A stretch of DNA of 64,000 nucleotides from Smallanthus sonchifolius (lineage: Eukaryota; Streptophyta; Magnoliopsida; Asterales; Asteraceae), in contig CM042018.1 of the NCBI GenBank assembly GCA_023525975.1, positions 103,966,001-104,030,000 of the forward strand, read 5' to 3'. Below are positions 22,732-34,998 of the stretch, piece by piece. Every line of letters begins with the position of its first letter. Position 1 is the stretch's first letter. Below the pieces are notes generated by a model, which worked only from the letters and a program-made list of their open reading frames with translations, was not told the DNA's origin and did no database searches. The position numbers and the translations under genes were made by a program.

Positions 22732-25114
22732 TCGTGTGTAACATCCCATAAATTCAACGGCTGTCTACCCGGGTTAGTGAACGACCCAAATCCGTATTTA
22801 GCATAGTAACGAGTAGAGTTGGCCGAAGGAGGCACGTCTAGCTACCAATTAGACCCGAATGGTCGTTATTAAGCATTTCAAGTTAAAAACGAGCAATTAA
22901 GAATAACACGAGGACTCGGATGTAACTGTGGCATGTATTTATTCATCTAATGAGAAACCCTAAGCCATTTTGGCTAGGTTTCACGCGACGACATGGAAGG
23001 AGAAGACGCCGAAAAGAGAGAAAGAAAGTCGACGGCTGGGTAGTGCTACGGTGGTCACGCGGTGGAGTGATTTCCCTGAACAAGTTCAGGTAACCTTGGT
23101 TTCCCTTTTCTTTCCTCTTCGTGCTTGTTTTTTAGGAAAACCCGATTAGGGTTTAGGGTTAGATGGATGAGGACGACAGTGAGGGAAAGGATGGCGTTGG
23201 TGGCCGAGCGTGGTGGAGGTGAAGAAGGGTGTGGCGTGGCAGCGACGGTAGGAGAGTGGTGCCCGACGTGGTAACAACCGGTTCATGATAGTACCCGGCT
23301 TGCATGGTGACGGCCGAAGTAGGCTACGACGAGGCCGACAAAGGCTTGATGATGGCGTGAGCCGCTGTGGCAGCAACCACGGTGGCACGGCGGCAGTGAA
23401 GAATGGGAGTGATGTTCCGGCTAGAGATAAGCAAGTCAATTCGGACGATGACGATGAGCATGGTGGAGTACGATGGTGGACACGTGCGATGGCAATGATG
23501 GGCTCGACTAGGGTTCTACCCGATCAAAGATTGGTCACGGGGAAGGAAATGGGGGACGTGCATGGTGGTCTCGGTGGTGGTCGTGCGGGGCGCACAGTGA
23601 TGCGTGGTGGTGCATGATAAGCTCGGGTGACACTAGGGTTTGCATGGTGAGTTGAGAGTTTCGCATGGCAGAGTATGTGCGTGCAGGGAAACCCGGTCCG
23701 AGTACGTGTGTGCTCGTGGGAATAGGGTTGCATGATCGCATACATGCATGCATGCATATAAACTATTCGAGTACTTGAGTCTTAAGCAGGTCCAGGATGA
23801 TCCGGCTTAGGTAAGCACGGGAACTAGGGTTTTGGACAAAGGCGAAGAGACGAGTAGAAGAGATTGTATTGTTGGAATCTAATTATTGTTTTATGTTGTC
23901 AACGTATCTTTAGTACGCGTCTGATCATGAAATCATACATTTGACAAGTTGGGGTTCAAACACGAACGGACGAGTTGCTGAGCAAGGACTAGGATTCAAC
24001 GTAACCAGTGAGTTTCTAATCCCCTCTTTTAAACGTTTTACTGATTTGGGGCTATCGTACATACTCACATGTGTTATTAAACGAACGTATTACGAGTTAT
24101 GATTTAAACATGAAGTGTTTTATGAGACCATTATGTAACAATGAAGCTAAGGGTCGTTGTGGGGTCCTTAGGGTGGGTGAACAAGAGTGGGGATGATCTG
24201 TGTATGTCATCTTATGAGTTAGTCGGGATGAGTCGGGAATTTAGTTAAACCTGTGATGGTTATATAAGAAGAGTTAGCATGGGAACCCGTACGTGGCTCA
24301 TTAAAGAGTCAAGTAAATGCTAGTATATTGTTAAGCGTCATGTGTTTGATGTTGTGTGTATTGTGTCGTTGTCCTCGTGACACGGCAAGTATCGTGTTTG
24401 CATGGGTCTAGGTGGTGTCCATAGTATGTACGAGCTATAAGTCGGTACGATGTTTGTGTGTTGTATAATTACCTATTCGGAAAGAGTTGGGTAATTGGTC
24501 TAGACGTTAAGAGGATACGTCTAATGTAAGTATTGGATTACACACGTAAGTGATCCGTGAAAGGGTGGTGAGTTGTAGTACATGTCCAGGTAGTATCATG
24601 TGTATATATGTGTTGCTTTGTGTGCTTGCATTGTTGTCCGTGTGGAGGGTCAACAGTGGTGTGGAGGACGGAGTCCTTCGGGGTCATCATTGTATGGGTG
24701 ACGTGTCAGTCACCGTATGGTAGATGATATAGTCACCGTGTGGGTGGCTGGGTAGTCATCGTAGATGACGAGTGTGTCACTAAGGTTAGTGGCGGGACCC
24801 TGTAACAAGGGTATAGCTGAGCTTAGGACGAGTATCCCGACGGGGATAACCCTGACGAGGGTGCGGTGATGAGGTATGTGTTTGTGTGCATTTATATGTG
24901 TTAAATTGCATGCAAGTGATGAGTTATATTAATTGTGTATGAGATTATATTGATGTGATAAATAGATGGAATCAATGTGATGTGTCGAGTTAAATTAACT
25001 GTTGTGTCGGGAAGAGTACATTGTGTGCAACTGTTAAGTCAGTCGAGTTATGAGAGTCCTGGTTAGGACTGGTAAGTCGGTGTCTAGAGGTTGGTCGAGT
25101 TAACAAGCGTATGG

Positions 25115-25165
<51 letters not shown>

Positions 25166-25663
25166 TAAATTGTGAGTTATCAGTGTAGTAAGCCCGTTCT
25201 ATGTCGGTGAGACTTACTGAGTTAAAATGGTGGGTAGAGTCTGGGGTGGTGAATCCTTTGGGATATTATAAGATAACGGGGGTTATTTATATGATGAAAA
25301 CCTATACAACTATTTTCTAAGAACCAGAGGGCCTTGAATGGAAATAGATATATAAAGAGATGAGTTGGCTTTTGTTTAAATTAAACTATTAGAACTCACT
25401 CAGCGTAGCTGACTTTGTATGTACGTTAGATTGTTTTGCAGGTTACTCTGCTAGACGAGGTATCTTGGCTTGGAAGCGGGGCTACTCGGGTTGGTGTGCA
25501 TGCATTCGTCAGGTAATGTTATCAAAGTTAACGAGTTTAAAGATAATATTATTTTGAGAAAGACTTCCGCTGTTTATTTAAATGAAAGTTAGATGTTTTC
25601 TAAAGAGTATAACCAATTATGAGAATCAACTGTAGGGTGGCTGGTTTGGGGCCTTACATCGTG
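22732..25663. mobile_element. Solo LTR (Ty3/gypsy-type, 2.9 kb) with 5-bp target-site duplication
   Basis: The LTR (22737-25658, 2922 bp) starts TGTAACATCCC and ends GGGGCCTTACA. It is flanked by perfect direct repeats TCGTG (22732-22736 and 25659-25663). It is GT-rich and non-coding, and holds a long (TA)n tract at about 25110-25162. Its start and end resemble the solo LTR at 18027 (TGTAACA...TTACA), suggesting related lineages. It sits inside the Mutator-like element, so it is younger than that element. Confidence 0.88.
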
Positions 25664-26040
25664 TCTCTCTCTCCCTCTCTTGTTTTTTTTCTACAGAACT
25701 GAGCAAAGAATATTACGTCTCTCTCTCTCTCTTGTTTTTTCGACAGATATGGTAAGGGGTTGCACCGGAGTAGACGTTGGTTGCAGCCATGTGGTGGTTC
25801 TTCCATTGGTTTAAGATCTAGGGTTTGTGTGTATATAGAGTAGATGATGGTTGCAGTCATGTTTTATGATTTTTCTTAATTTTTAATTTTTTAATATAGG
25901 GGTATTTTAACACCCATCCAAGTTGAGGATTGAACGTGTTACATGTGTGCAAAATTTTGGACTATCTATGTATTTTTTCGTACTTAGGGACCAAATCCAA
26001 AATTTATGAAAACCACAAGGACCATCCGTGTACTTTATTC

Positions 26041-26930
26041 TGACTCTTTTAACCTTCATTTAAGCCCTTGTTGAAAATTTTGAATCTTTAGTGATGTGAT
26101 TAAACTCATGCTTATTTACGTAACTAACTTTAATTAAAGATTTGCAAAAAACAACATAACACTTGCGTTTATTGTCTTAACAATGATACATAAAGAGGTT
26201 ATGCAACCACATAACTATATCTCTTCACTATATCTTTAACAACTTTACACTTAAAATTGTTTTTATATTAAACGTGTTGATATATACGCGTGTATAGGGA
26301 GATGTTCTTTCGAGAACCAACAATATCGTTGAGAGATGCGAGACGTCGAGAACCGCATTAACCCGTGTACTAGCTAATTAGAATTCATGTAGATTTCAAT
26401 AGGTTTAAGGTTTGTTTTTGAAAAATATGATATTTATAGTCGTTTGCTTAAATGCATATATATGCACATACACTATATGCATATTTTTATACTTAAAAAA
26501 AATCAAGAGAGATGATATAAAATCAAACGGCTGGTGGAGAAAGACGAATAAAATATTGTTTTTCAATTTTGCTTTCTTAATTGCAGCAATAAGTACACAT
26601 CTTTTGCGGTTCTTAGTTTTCAAAAGAACGCGTCCATATATATATATATAAACTCAAAATATAACAAAAATAACAACTCTTGTAATATATCAGTGGCCGA
26701 AAAGGTAAAAAAAAAATTTGTTATTTAAAGGATTAGACTTGGGGAAGCCTATTGATATCACATAAGTTTGACCCTAAGAGACGTATAAAGGCCAAACACC
26801 CCAATTCAGTGAAAGCACCCGATTTCTATCATAAAAGTATTTTGATTCCAATTTCTTGATTTGATATTATTACTTAGTGTTTACTATTTTGAAAATATAT
26901 AACTAATTATTTTGAGTTTATTCTAAAAGT
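26041..26930. other. Intergenic, AT-rich, nothing recognised
   Basis: Short AT-rich open frames and runs of A or T occur. No protein family, RNA gene or clear transposon boundary is visible. Confidence 0.4.
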
Positions 26931-26934
26931 ATAA

Positions 26935-27041
26935 CGTTAGGGAGGGCGAGGGAGGGTAGGGAGGGCGACAGTTCCGGGCCCGGTCTCCCCTAAAGCCCGA
27001 AGTTTAAAAAAAATTATATTATATATATATGCGTGTTTTTT

Positions 27042-27097
<56 letters not shown>

Positions 27098-27360
27098 CCT
27101 AATTGTTTATAAATCTGAACCTAAAACTAAGAAATAAAAAAAATCTATATATATAAGCCCAATTGTTTATAAATCTGAACCAAAAACTAAGAAATAAAAA
27201 AAATCTATATATATAAGCCCAATTTAAAAAAAATCTATATATATAAGCCTGTATTATGGTTTTTTTTATATATGATTATTGAATTTATATTATAGGCCCG
27301 ATTTTTTTTAAATGTCTCGGGTCCAAAACGTTTTAAGGATTATCGGAACCAGCCCTGTAC
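26935..27360. mobile_element. Non-autonomous element remnant with (TA)n and 60-bp tandem repeats
   Basis: GC-rich ends (GGGAGGGCGACAGTTCCGGG at the left, CGGAACCAGCCCTG at the right) enclose a (TA)n tract at about 27049-27094 and a 60-bp tandem repeat. The repeat units start near 27093 and 27153, with a truncated third at 27213; each begins ATATAAGCC and ends AAATCTATAT. There is no coding sequence. Confidence 0.55.
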
Positions 27361-27469
27361 ACCGTTTATCTATAAGAATACATTCTTAATTTTTTTTAGT
27401 ATTCATTAGTAGTTATTAGCCAAATTGATATTTAATTTGTATTAACACATATTTTTTAATATGTGATTA

Positions 27470-27893
27470 TGTCCAAATTTTGGATTTTGTCTCTAAGTTT
27501 AAAAAATTACTCTGTTAGTCTCAAATTATGGATAAACGTAACATGTTTGGTCCTAGAGTAGATGACAGTTAAATTTTCTGTTAAATATTTAAAAAATAAT
27601 CAAAATACCACGTAGATTAAAAAACAAAAAATAAAAAAAAGGATTTACAAAAAATGGTGGTACTACCTTAGAACTAGGGGTATAAATATAGGTTTTTTAA
27701 ATTTATATTTTTTTTAATCTAGGGGTATTTTAGTCATTTTTAAAATATTTAACAGAAAAGTTAACTGTAATTCACTCCAGATACCAAACATGTTACGTTT
27801 ACTCATATTTTGAAAGTGTTAGTGTAATTTTTCAAACTTATAAACCAAATTCAAAATTTAGACATACCACATGGACCATGAGTGTACTTAACT
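27470..27893. mobile_element. MITE related to the Mutator-like element at 22079-26040
   Basis: Arms in inverted orientation share CTAAATTTTGAATTTGG-like and GTAAACGTAACATGTTTGGT-like words with each other and with the arms of the larger element. The right end (complement of AAGTACACTCATGGTCC) is complete; the left arm seems to lack its outer 35 or so bases. Confidence 0.6.
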
Positions 27894-30800
27894 CTTAAAT
27901 ATAACTTAAACATCATACTTCCAAACAAAAACAAGTTACATTACAACATATTCATAAAATACATTTTAATAAAAAGTAAATTCAAAAACTTAGCAAAGTC
28001 ATATTTGTAAATATTGTGCAATAAGTAACTAGATAAATATTAAAAAAAGAAGCAAAACCACCAATTTAATCATGTAGACCAATAAAGTTATCTATTTAAT
28101 TATTTTTTAGTACTCGTTAAATTCAAACATAAACAACTGATTTTCATTAAAAGGTATAAATTAAATAGAAATTATGTGATTGAGCATGAATAAACTAATG
28201 TTATTACAAAACATGTGAAAATCATGCGATTTCACAGGTGTCGTAATATGATTTTTGTATGTTTGATTTCTAAATTCTAATAATTTTATACATTTAATTT
28301 AAGTGAGAATAAGTTGGATAAAATTATAATGAAACCCAATTGATCACGATGATTAGATAGGCGATATAAAAAGAAATCTGATGTTTACCGTGGTGTGTTT
28401 TGTTTGGTCATTTTTGATACTTTGTTGGTGTTTACAACACGAGAAATGAAATGTTTGTGTTATTTTGTATTTGTTCAGCTTCCTGCTAGCTTGTTTCAAT
28501 AAAAAAAATCCGCAGTTAAAAAAAAAGGTGATATAAAAGGAAAAATAAAGAAACGTTTTTTTTTGTTAGAGGTTTTAATGCAAATTTGGAACTATAAAAC
28601 AACACTAAAAAAGGTTATTTTCATCATCATCATTGTCATCATGGATAAAAAGTAAATTTATGTTAAACCCTTTTACAATAGTAAATAAGATTTGCAATAG
28701 TAAATTTGTGTTTAAAAAAACCCCAATTATTGCACATAGAAGAATTAGAAACATTCTTATTATGAAGTCAACCATGCAATTTCTTTGAAATCAGAGAAGA
28801 AGGTAGTGTTGACTTTTATTGGTTTGTAGATGACCCCGCCATGATTTGGACTCTCTTTAGAAAGTCAAACAACTAGGATATGGGTTTGGGAATAATTTCC
28901 CAACAATTTCACATACGTAAACCCGTGTCGAATAGATTCTTGCTAAGATATTTCTGATGTAACAAATGTTGCCTCTGATTTGTACGTCATATCCTTGCAT
29001 CATTATCTGTTGATTTCCGCTTGATCTGATTCTTCCTTTCGTGATGTTTCTTCTTAATTCTTGGTCTAGAAACGTTTCGCTCTGATATCATTTTGTTGGA
29101 TATGAATTGTTTTCGAAATGATGTTAATTGATACTCAACACATGCTAGCCTTCACAATGGTTCTCCTAGATTCATGAATTTGAAAACTAAGGGTACTATA
29201 ATAGAGATTTAAGTGCATTTAAAATAGCTCCAAGTTAGGAATCAAGCAAAAATTTCTATTGTGTTGATGTAACATGTCATACAAACTAATGAAACAATTT
29301 GTATTCACTTGCTACTACCATATTCAATTAATCATTGAGCATTTGAACAGATTGTATGAAGCTAACTTCATATATAGGTCGGAAAAATAATATCAACTTA
29401 GATTTATAAAAAAAATTGTCCCTTTATGTATTCAACAACTAGCTATTAACAAGCAAGTGAAAGTTACAATTGCTATTATGCTAGCCGAAACAAAATAGAT
29501 AACCAACTAGTATTTGACCTTACACTTTCAACAAATCGGACTCTGTTTGATACTGCTCCTCTCTCACAATCAGATATCACACTCCACGATTTGTGAAGGT
29601 GAAAAAAAAAAGCTCTCATGAACGGTAAATTTGATCGCATTGAGTCATTCTAATAGATGAAATTCTTTTTAATCTTTCATCTTTCTCTAGTCAGTGTAAC
29701 GTATTCCTATATGACCTCAACATTTTCATACAATTCCAAATGTTTACAACTTCAATATCATAGCTTACACAAATTTAGCTTATAATAGCCACAAGGACGT
29801 TACACTAACATGTATGATTATTAAATCAATGAATCGAAACAAATAAATAACAAATAGAATATATATGAATTTGTGAATGAAGTAAGAAGATGGACACCTA
29901 ATGTTGTGAGATGGCCAGATGGAGATGGGTGGTAATTTTGTTTGGTTCTAAACCTGTTTTCAAGAGTCATTTTGGGCTTCTATTAAAGCCCATTTATTTG
30001 CATTGTGCAACGATGACAATTTACCTGTAAATAAATATATTTGTGTTAAAAAAATATATTCAAGATGTGACATGTGTATTTTAAGAAGAAGGTAATCACG
30101 TTCGTTAAATTACAAATTGTTTAAGTCGAATTCAAGTAAGACATGCAATAAATATTACATTTTTGTGTTCTCAAAACGGGTTTTCCAAACTCATGAATTA
30201 AAGAGCGAGTATATTTTCGAGTATAAAATCAAAATACAACCACCTTTATCGTCTTCTTCGATATATTTCATCACAAACTCCATCCCACACGCCGCCCCAC
30301 ACATTTCATCATCTCCGACAATTCTTTAGGCATCGCCATGGTAAAACTCTTTTTTTTTTTGCACAGTAAACACCCCCCAACCCAAACACACTCGATCTCA
30401 CACCCTCGCCAAAATGCTCAAACTTGACCGTCAAAACCTACAAAGCAACCCAAAATCCTCACTTTTTTTGTCGTCTGCTTAGTTAAATCATATTTTAATC
30501 ATCTTTGTTTGTTGTAAAGACTGGGCGACTCTATCCATCATTGGTGATTTCGTTGATATTATATTAAAAGGTTGCTGTCTATTATTCGTTAGATTACAAA
30601 CTTTTAATAACACATGTTACAATATTACCCGACTCAAAATAATAAAAAAATGTTTATGTAAATATAAATTTAAAATAAGTTTTCTTTCTATATCTTGTTT
30701 TAAACTTGTTCTGTATAAGAGTCTTATCAGAACATCAATCTCACCTTAACAATACACTAGCATAGATACGGATCTTATAACCTTTTTTTCCGCCTTGTCT

Positions 30801-31167
30801 TAGTCCCAGTGTGGTTGATCATCCGAAAGCCTTTACCTGACCAACTACCTAATATACGCAGGCTCATCAAACAACACTTTTTAGCTTTCTTCAGGATTTG
30901 GCCCGAACTGTTCGGTAGATTCCCACGCGTACACATAAGCTATTGATGTGACTCGTACACGGTTGACAGATTCAATAGAGATTGTATGATGACGTCATCT
31001 AAAATAAAATATTACTTAACTCTTTTTTTGAACGGCAAATTTCTTTACTTAGTGAGATTTAAACCCATAAGTTAAAAGATCTTTTAAGTGTTTTAACATT
31101 GGACCATCATCCAAATTGCCAAATATTACTTAACCCAATCAAAAACACTGTCCAATCTCACGTTAGG
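27894..31167. other. Intergenic, AT-rich, transposon relics only
   Basis: No gene is supported. A possible Copia-type LTR edge occurs at 29079-29100 (listed separately). The remainder is AT-rich, with no open frame that I recognise until the Vma12-like gene. Confidence 0.4.
29079..29534 (-). mobile_element. Candidate Copia-type LTR edge with primer-binding-site-like sequence
   Basis: On the minus strand CCAACA (the end of an LTR) is followed after 3 bases by TGATATCAGAGC (29090-29079), one mismatch from the initiator tRNA-Met-type site TGGTATCAGAGC. The possible LTR would run 29095-29534. No second LTR or polyprotein is seen. Confidence 0.3.
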
Positions 31168-34010
31168 ATGAATAACCAAGAGGTTTCTTCAAACCCAACC
31201 ACCGCCACCACCACCACCACCATCGCCACCGCCGCCGCCGTTGGGCTGATCATCTCTAAAACAGAAATCCTCCAATCGTTTCTTTCTACATCCGCCAACA
31301 ACACTCACCTCTCCCCAGACCTCCGTCAAATCGCTTCATCCCTATCTCACCAACCCGCTTCCGTGCCATACAGATCTCTCCGCTCCATTTGGATCGCATC
31401 CGATCCGTCAACCCGACCCGATCTCCGTGCTCTTCTGACCGGTTCACAATTCGTCCTCAACAGTCCCCAACCTCGCGAGAAGGTAACTGATTCTCGAGTA
31501 TTTTGAATTCATCGTAATCTCAGATAATAAAATTCCGAATAATTATTCTATTATTCGTTAAATTGTTGAATTATTGAAATCAAACTTATCTAGAATAAAA
31601 CTAATTTGTACTGCTGTTGTTGTGTTAACATCAGATCATTCCATAAGTAGAATTTGATGTACATAGCTGCATAGAACTTTGGATTGTGTTTATGAGGTCA
31701 TCATTGCGATTAGGGCTCCAGAAATGAGTCAGTTTTAGGCAAAATTATCATGTTTGGCTAAGCAGTAGTTGTATTGGTTATAAAAGTGTGCCTAGGCGCA
31801 GGTCCGGTCACTTTTATGTAGCCAAGGTACGAGCTGTACAAAAAGCGCAGGGGAGGCGCGCGCCTCTTGTATGAAAAGCGTAGTTGCGCATCAGGATGTT
31901 GTACAGCAGGCTTGTTAAGTTGTACATGTAGGCAATTTATATATTAAATCATTTATAAAGCTGATTTATAGCTAAATTTTGGGTGGGGATGCTAAAATCC
32001 TACGGGATGTATAAAAAAAATTATATAAGCACTTCGCGTATGAAAAGCGTTGCGCTTCTCGCTTTTTAAAACCAAGGTTACTTGTAGATTGTAAGAAAAT
32101 TGGTTATTGAAGTAAATGCAAAATCACATAACTATCTTGATTATTGATTGTTATGTTGTCAAAAGCCCTTCGGGCGTGCGCCTAGGCCCTCAGGCGAGGC
32201 GAGGCGCAGGAAAAGCACTTTGCTGCAACCCAGGCCCTTCGGCGACCTTCGAGCGAGATTCCTATCGGTTTCCAGTGAGATTCCGGCCAAATCCTTAAAA
32301 TTCTAGCAAAATTCTACAAATTCCAGGCAAACTGGTCTTAACAATCCAAAAATGGCCCGCAACTAGCTCTAAACAAGCCTAAAACATGTTTAAAACCCCA
32401 AAAAAATGGTATATTTGTGCTATGCGCCTTGCTTATCTTGGGCCCTCGCTTTTTAAGCGCCTTGCGCTTAGGCCCAAGGCTCACCCTTTGCGCTTTGAGT
32501 GAGCCTTGCGCCTTTGACAACTATGATTGATTGCAATAATGGTTTCGAAATGCATGTCCAAATGCCCCTAAAGCTTGATTATATGATTTTGGAAAACAAC
32601 TATTGATGATTTACATCCTTGTTGATCTGTTTGTATCCGTAGAGTGAGGAGTTGAAAGCAAGGCTCAGGAAATTCGAGGAAGTGGCGGAGAGGAAAGCGT
32701 ACAAGGAGCTGGTGAAGGATATTACACCAAGAAGGGATGAAAGTGAGCCATTTTCGTCATACAAGGATCAAATAGGATTTGGTGAGTTTTTTTGTTTTTG
32801 GTGGTTATGTCTTTGTTTATTTCATTTCTTATTAGAGAAGACACCCTTTGATTGATTTGCATTTGTAGAAAGTAGTGAATTCATGCTCTGATATATGGTC
32901 TTTGATACCGAAGATTTCTGGCTTTTGAAAACTTTGAAATTTGGGTGTGCATTAGAGGTGGTAATTTTGACTCATTTATGAGGAATGTGTTGATTTGGGA
33001 TATAATTTTGATTCAGATGGACAAAATTGTTTAGCTAAGATGAGAATGGGTCAGGATTCTAAAGTGTATACAAAATACATAAAGCCTCTTAAATCATTTC
33101 ATTATAAAGATTATTTTTTTAATATATTTTCTGTAATTAAGGTTAACATGGTAGTTATGTAAAAGATCCAAGAAACATAACTGACCCAACCTGTTTTGAC
33201 CCATACTAAAAATCTATCCATTTTGAACCGTCCCGTTATGACATATTCCCCTACTAATCCATTTTTGTCACCTCTAATGTTAATGGAATAGACAGACAAC
33301 TTAAGTATTATTAGAGTATCTTTATGAATATTGAAAAGGGAGACTAAGGAAAAAGATGTATTTGAGCATTTGACCTTTGTGTTGTGAGTAAAATATCTTT
33401 TGGCAATGCACACTATGGAAATTATTCATATCATCATACCTCAAACAAGTTTTGCATGAATCTTACTTTTCTTTCCATAAAAGACGGTGGCTTGATGAAT
33501 TTGTTCTTGTTAACACTCATTAAGAACAAAATGCTCAAGAAACATCAGTTTTTTAATCGAAATATGAGGCTTGTGGGCAAGAAGTAGTAAAAACATGAGG
33601 TGCAATTGCTGAATAAGTAATATAATCTTAAATTAGCTTTTCACATATTCTGTGCATCTAACATTGATCTTGAAATTTATCAGGTTTACATGTCGCGCTT
33701 ACGATGTTTACAGGCTATTTGGTTGGATATTATACTTTCAGAGCATTGTTTGGACATAATCCAGTAATGGTACTACTTATTTAACCATCACAAATTTCTT
33801 GTCTATTCAGGCACCATTGTACAAAACTACATGATACCATTATGATTAATAAAAAAATGTTTCGTTTTGATTCATTTTCAGCATGCTGCTGGAGGGATCC
33901 TTGGATTGGTTGGGGGCATGCTTGTAGAAACACTTCTGTTTATAATAAGAGCATCCAACCAAGATCGCAAGACAACTTTCACGACTTCTAAGATCAAGAA
34001 GAATCAATAG
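31168..34010 (+). CDS. Vma12-like V-ATPase assembly factor (ER membrane)
   Basis: Exons 31168-31482, 32643-32781, 33684-33769 and 33882-34010 join in phase (canonical GT/AG) to a 222-residue protein. The N-terminal third has a T/A-rich low-complexity stretch, then the family-like LLTGSQFVLNSP (about residues 90-101). A charged coiled-coil-like segment (EELKARLRKFEEVAER) follows, then DQIGFG. Two C-terminal hydrophobic segments are encoded by exons 3-4: VALTMFTGYLVGYYTFRALF, and AGGILGLVGGMLVETLLFII. This order matches the Vma12/TMEM199 family, ER proteins that help assemble the Vo sector of the vacuolar H+-ATPase. The start at 31168 is the first ATG in the frame. Intron 1 contains two MITE-like insertions and intron 2 a hAT-like MITE. 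The reading frame is intact. Confidence 0.85.
31774..32075. mobile_element. MITE-like element in intron 1 of the Vma12-like gene (copy 1 of 2)
   Basis: The ends are inverted: TTGGTTATAAAAGTGTGCC on the left and the complement of TTGGTTTTAAAAAGCGAG on the right. The interior shares CAGGATGTTGTACA(G/A)CAGGCTT and a TTTATA(T/A)AA-rich block with 49067-49430. The G+C-rich AGGCGC words are characteristic. Confidence 0.6.
32151..32525. mobile_element. AGGCG-rich MITE-like element in intron 1 of the Vma12-like gene
   Basis: The left end reads GTTGTCAAAAGCC and the right end is the complement of GTTGTCAAAGGCGCAAGG. The interior is GC-rich and full of AGGCG/GCGCC words. It differs from the neighbouring MITE. 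Confidence 0.5.
32953..33276. mobile_element. hAT-like MITE in intron 2 of the Vma12-like gene
   Basis: TAGAGGTGGTAATTTTGAC at the left and the complement of TAGAGGTGACAAAAATGG at the right are hAT-type terminal inverted repeats. The flanks GTGTGCAT and ATGTTAAT match at 5 of 8 positions. Confidence 0.45.
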
Positions 34011-34998
34011 ATCTTCTCGTCTTTAGAAGGTAAATATTTCTTTAGTTTTTTTTTCTTGTTTGCAGTTTTTGATCTTTTTTGTCCTTTACATGTTCAACCC
34101 TTGGCTATCAGGATGAGTGCATATTTCTTTCATTTCGGTTGTTGATGTCTACATGGTGTGGACGGATCTTGCATATTGATAGGGTATGCATAATGCAAGT
34201 GCATACATAGGCTTAAAACATCAGTTTAAAGATAGACGTAATAAGGAGATTGAGGTGCGTGTCAAATCTAATAGAAGACAAGGAGATGGAAAATCAATAA
34301 GTCATGTGTCGAACGTTAAACGGATTTAGGCTGATGTTTTAGGCCTATGGCTGTCCATACACATTAGGAGTAAATGGGCATCTAAAAGATTGGCCAATTT
34401 TGCATTTGAAAGATTGGATTTACCACAAATGATATATATTACATTATTTTTATAAAAATATGGCTACAGTGTAAGTTGATATTTTGTTGGGATCGAGATT
34501 ACTTCACACAAATGATCTCAATTGCAGGATTTGCTTGAATCTATGGATGTTGCCAGGATTTTATTGAGGTTTCTTAAATTTCGATGAAGTATAAAGCATG
34601 AAGAAAGCCTTCCCCTCTGAAGAAGAAGAAGAAGAAGAAGAATCGGATGTAAAAGATGATACGCAATAGAATAACTCTCGTCGGTTTTTGTATTTTTACC
34701 CATCTTTCTTGGTTATTTATTTTTATTTTTATGGTTCAAGTTTTGTGCTGATGGAAACCACACTATGGAATTGGAGTGTATGTAGATTTGGGCAGAACTA
34801 GAGTTAGATATGATGGTGCGAGAGTGTTATATTTTGACTCATTTACTTATGAAAATGGGTTAGTTGATTAAAGTTTAAAGAATTACACTGTTAATTCAAG
34901 AAATATTTTGACTCGTTTACTTGTAAAAGTAACTATATTTAAATTTACACAAGGTAAATTCACATCTAATAAAAGACTATGCAAGGGAATAGATGGTA

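Larger units (their letters stand above)
22079..26040. mobile_element. Mutator-like element with long terminal inverted repeats, split by a nested solo LTR
   Basis: Terminal inverted repeats of more than 120 bp run from 22079 (GAATAAAGTAC...GGATGGTCCTTGTGGTTTTC) and inward from 26040. The two arms share GTCCCTAAGTA, CACACATGTAACACGTT and CTCAACTTGGATGGG. The flanks TAACTTTTT and TGACTCTTT match at 7 of 9 positions, fitting a 9-bp duplication. Without the LTR the element is about 1 kb and has no transposase. Its interior encodes a proline-rich stretch (22311-22736). Confidence 0.75.

Noticed and set aside
22311..22751. A proline-rich protein gene
   Set aside because: The frame comes from a 55-bp tandem repeat inside a transposon, is open in several frames and strands, and matches no family I know.
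23146..23757. Several short GC-rich open frames
   Set aside because: They lie inside the 2.9-kb solo LTR and overlap on both strands, so they are shadows of repeat composition.
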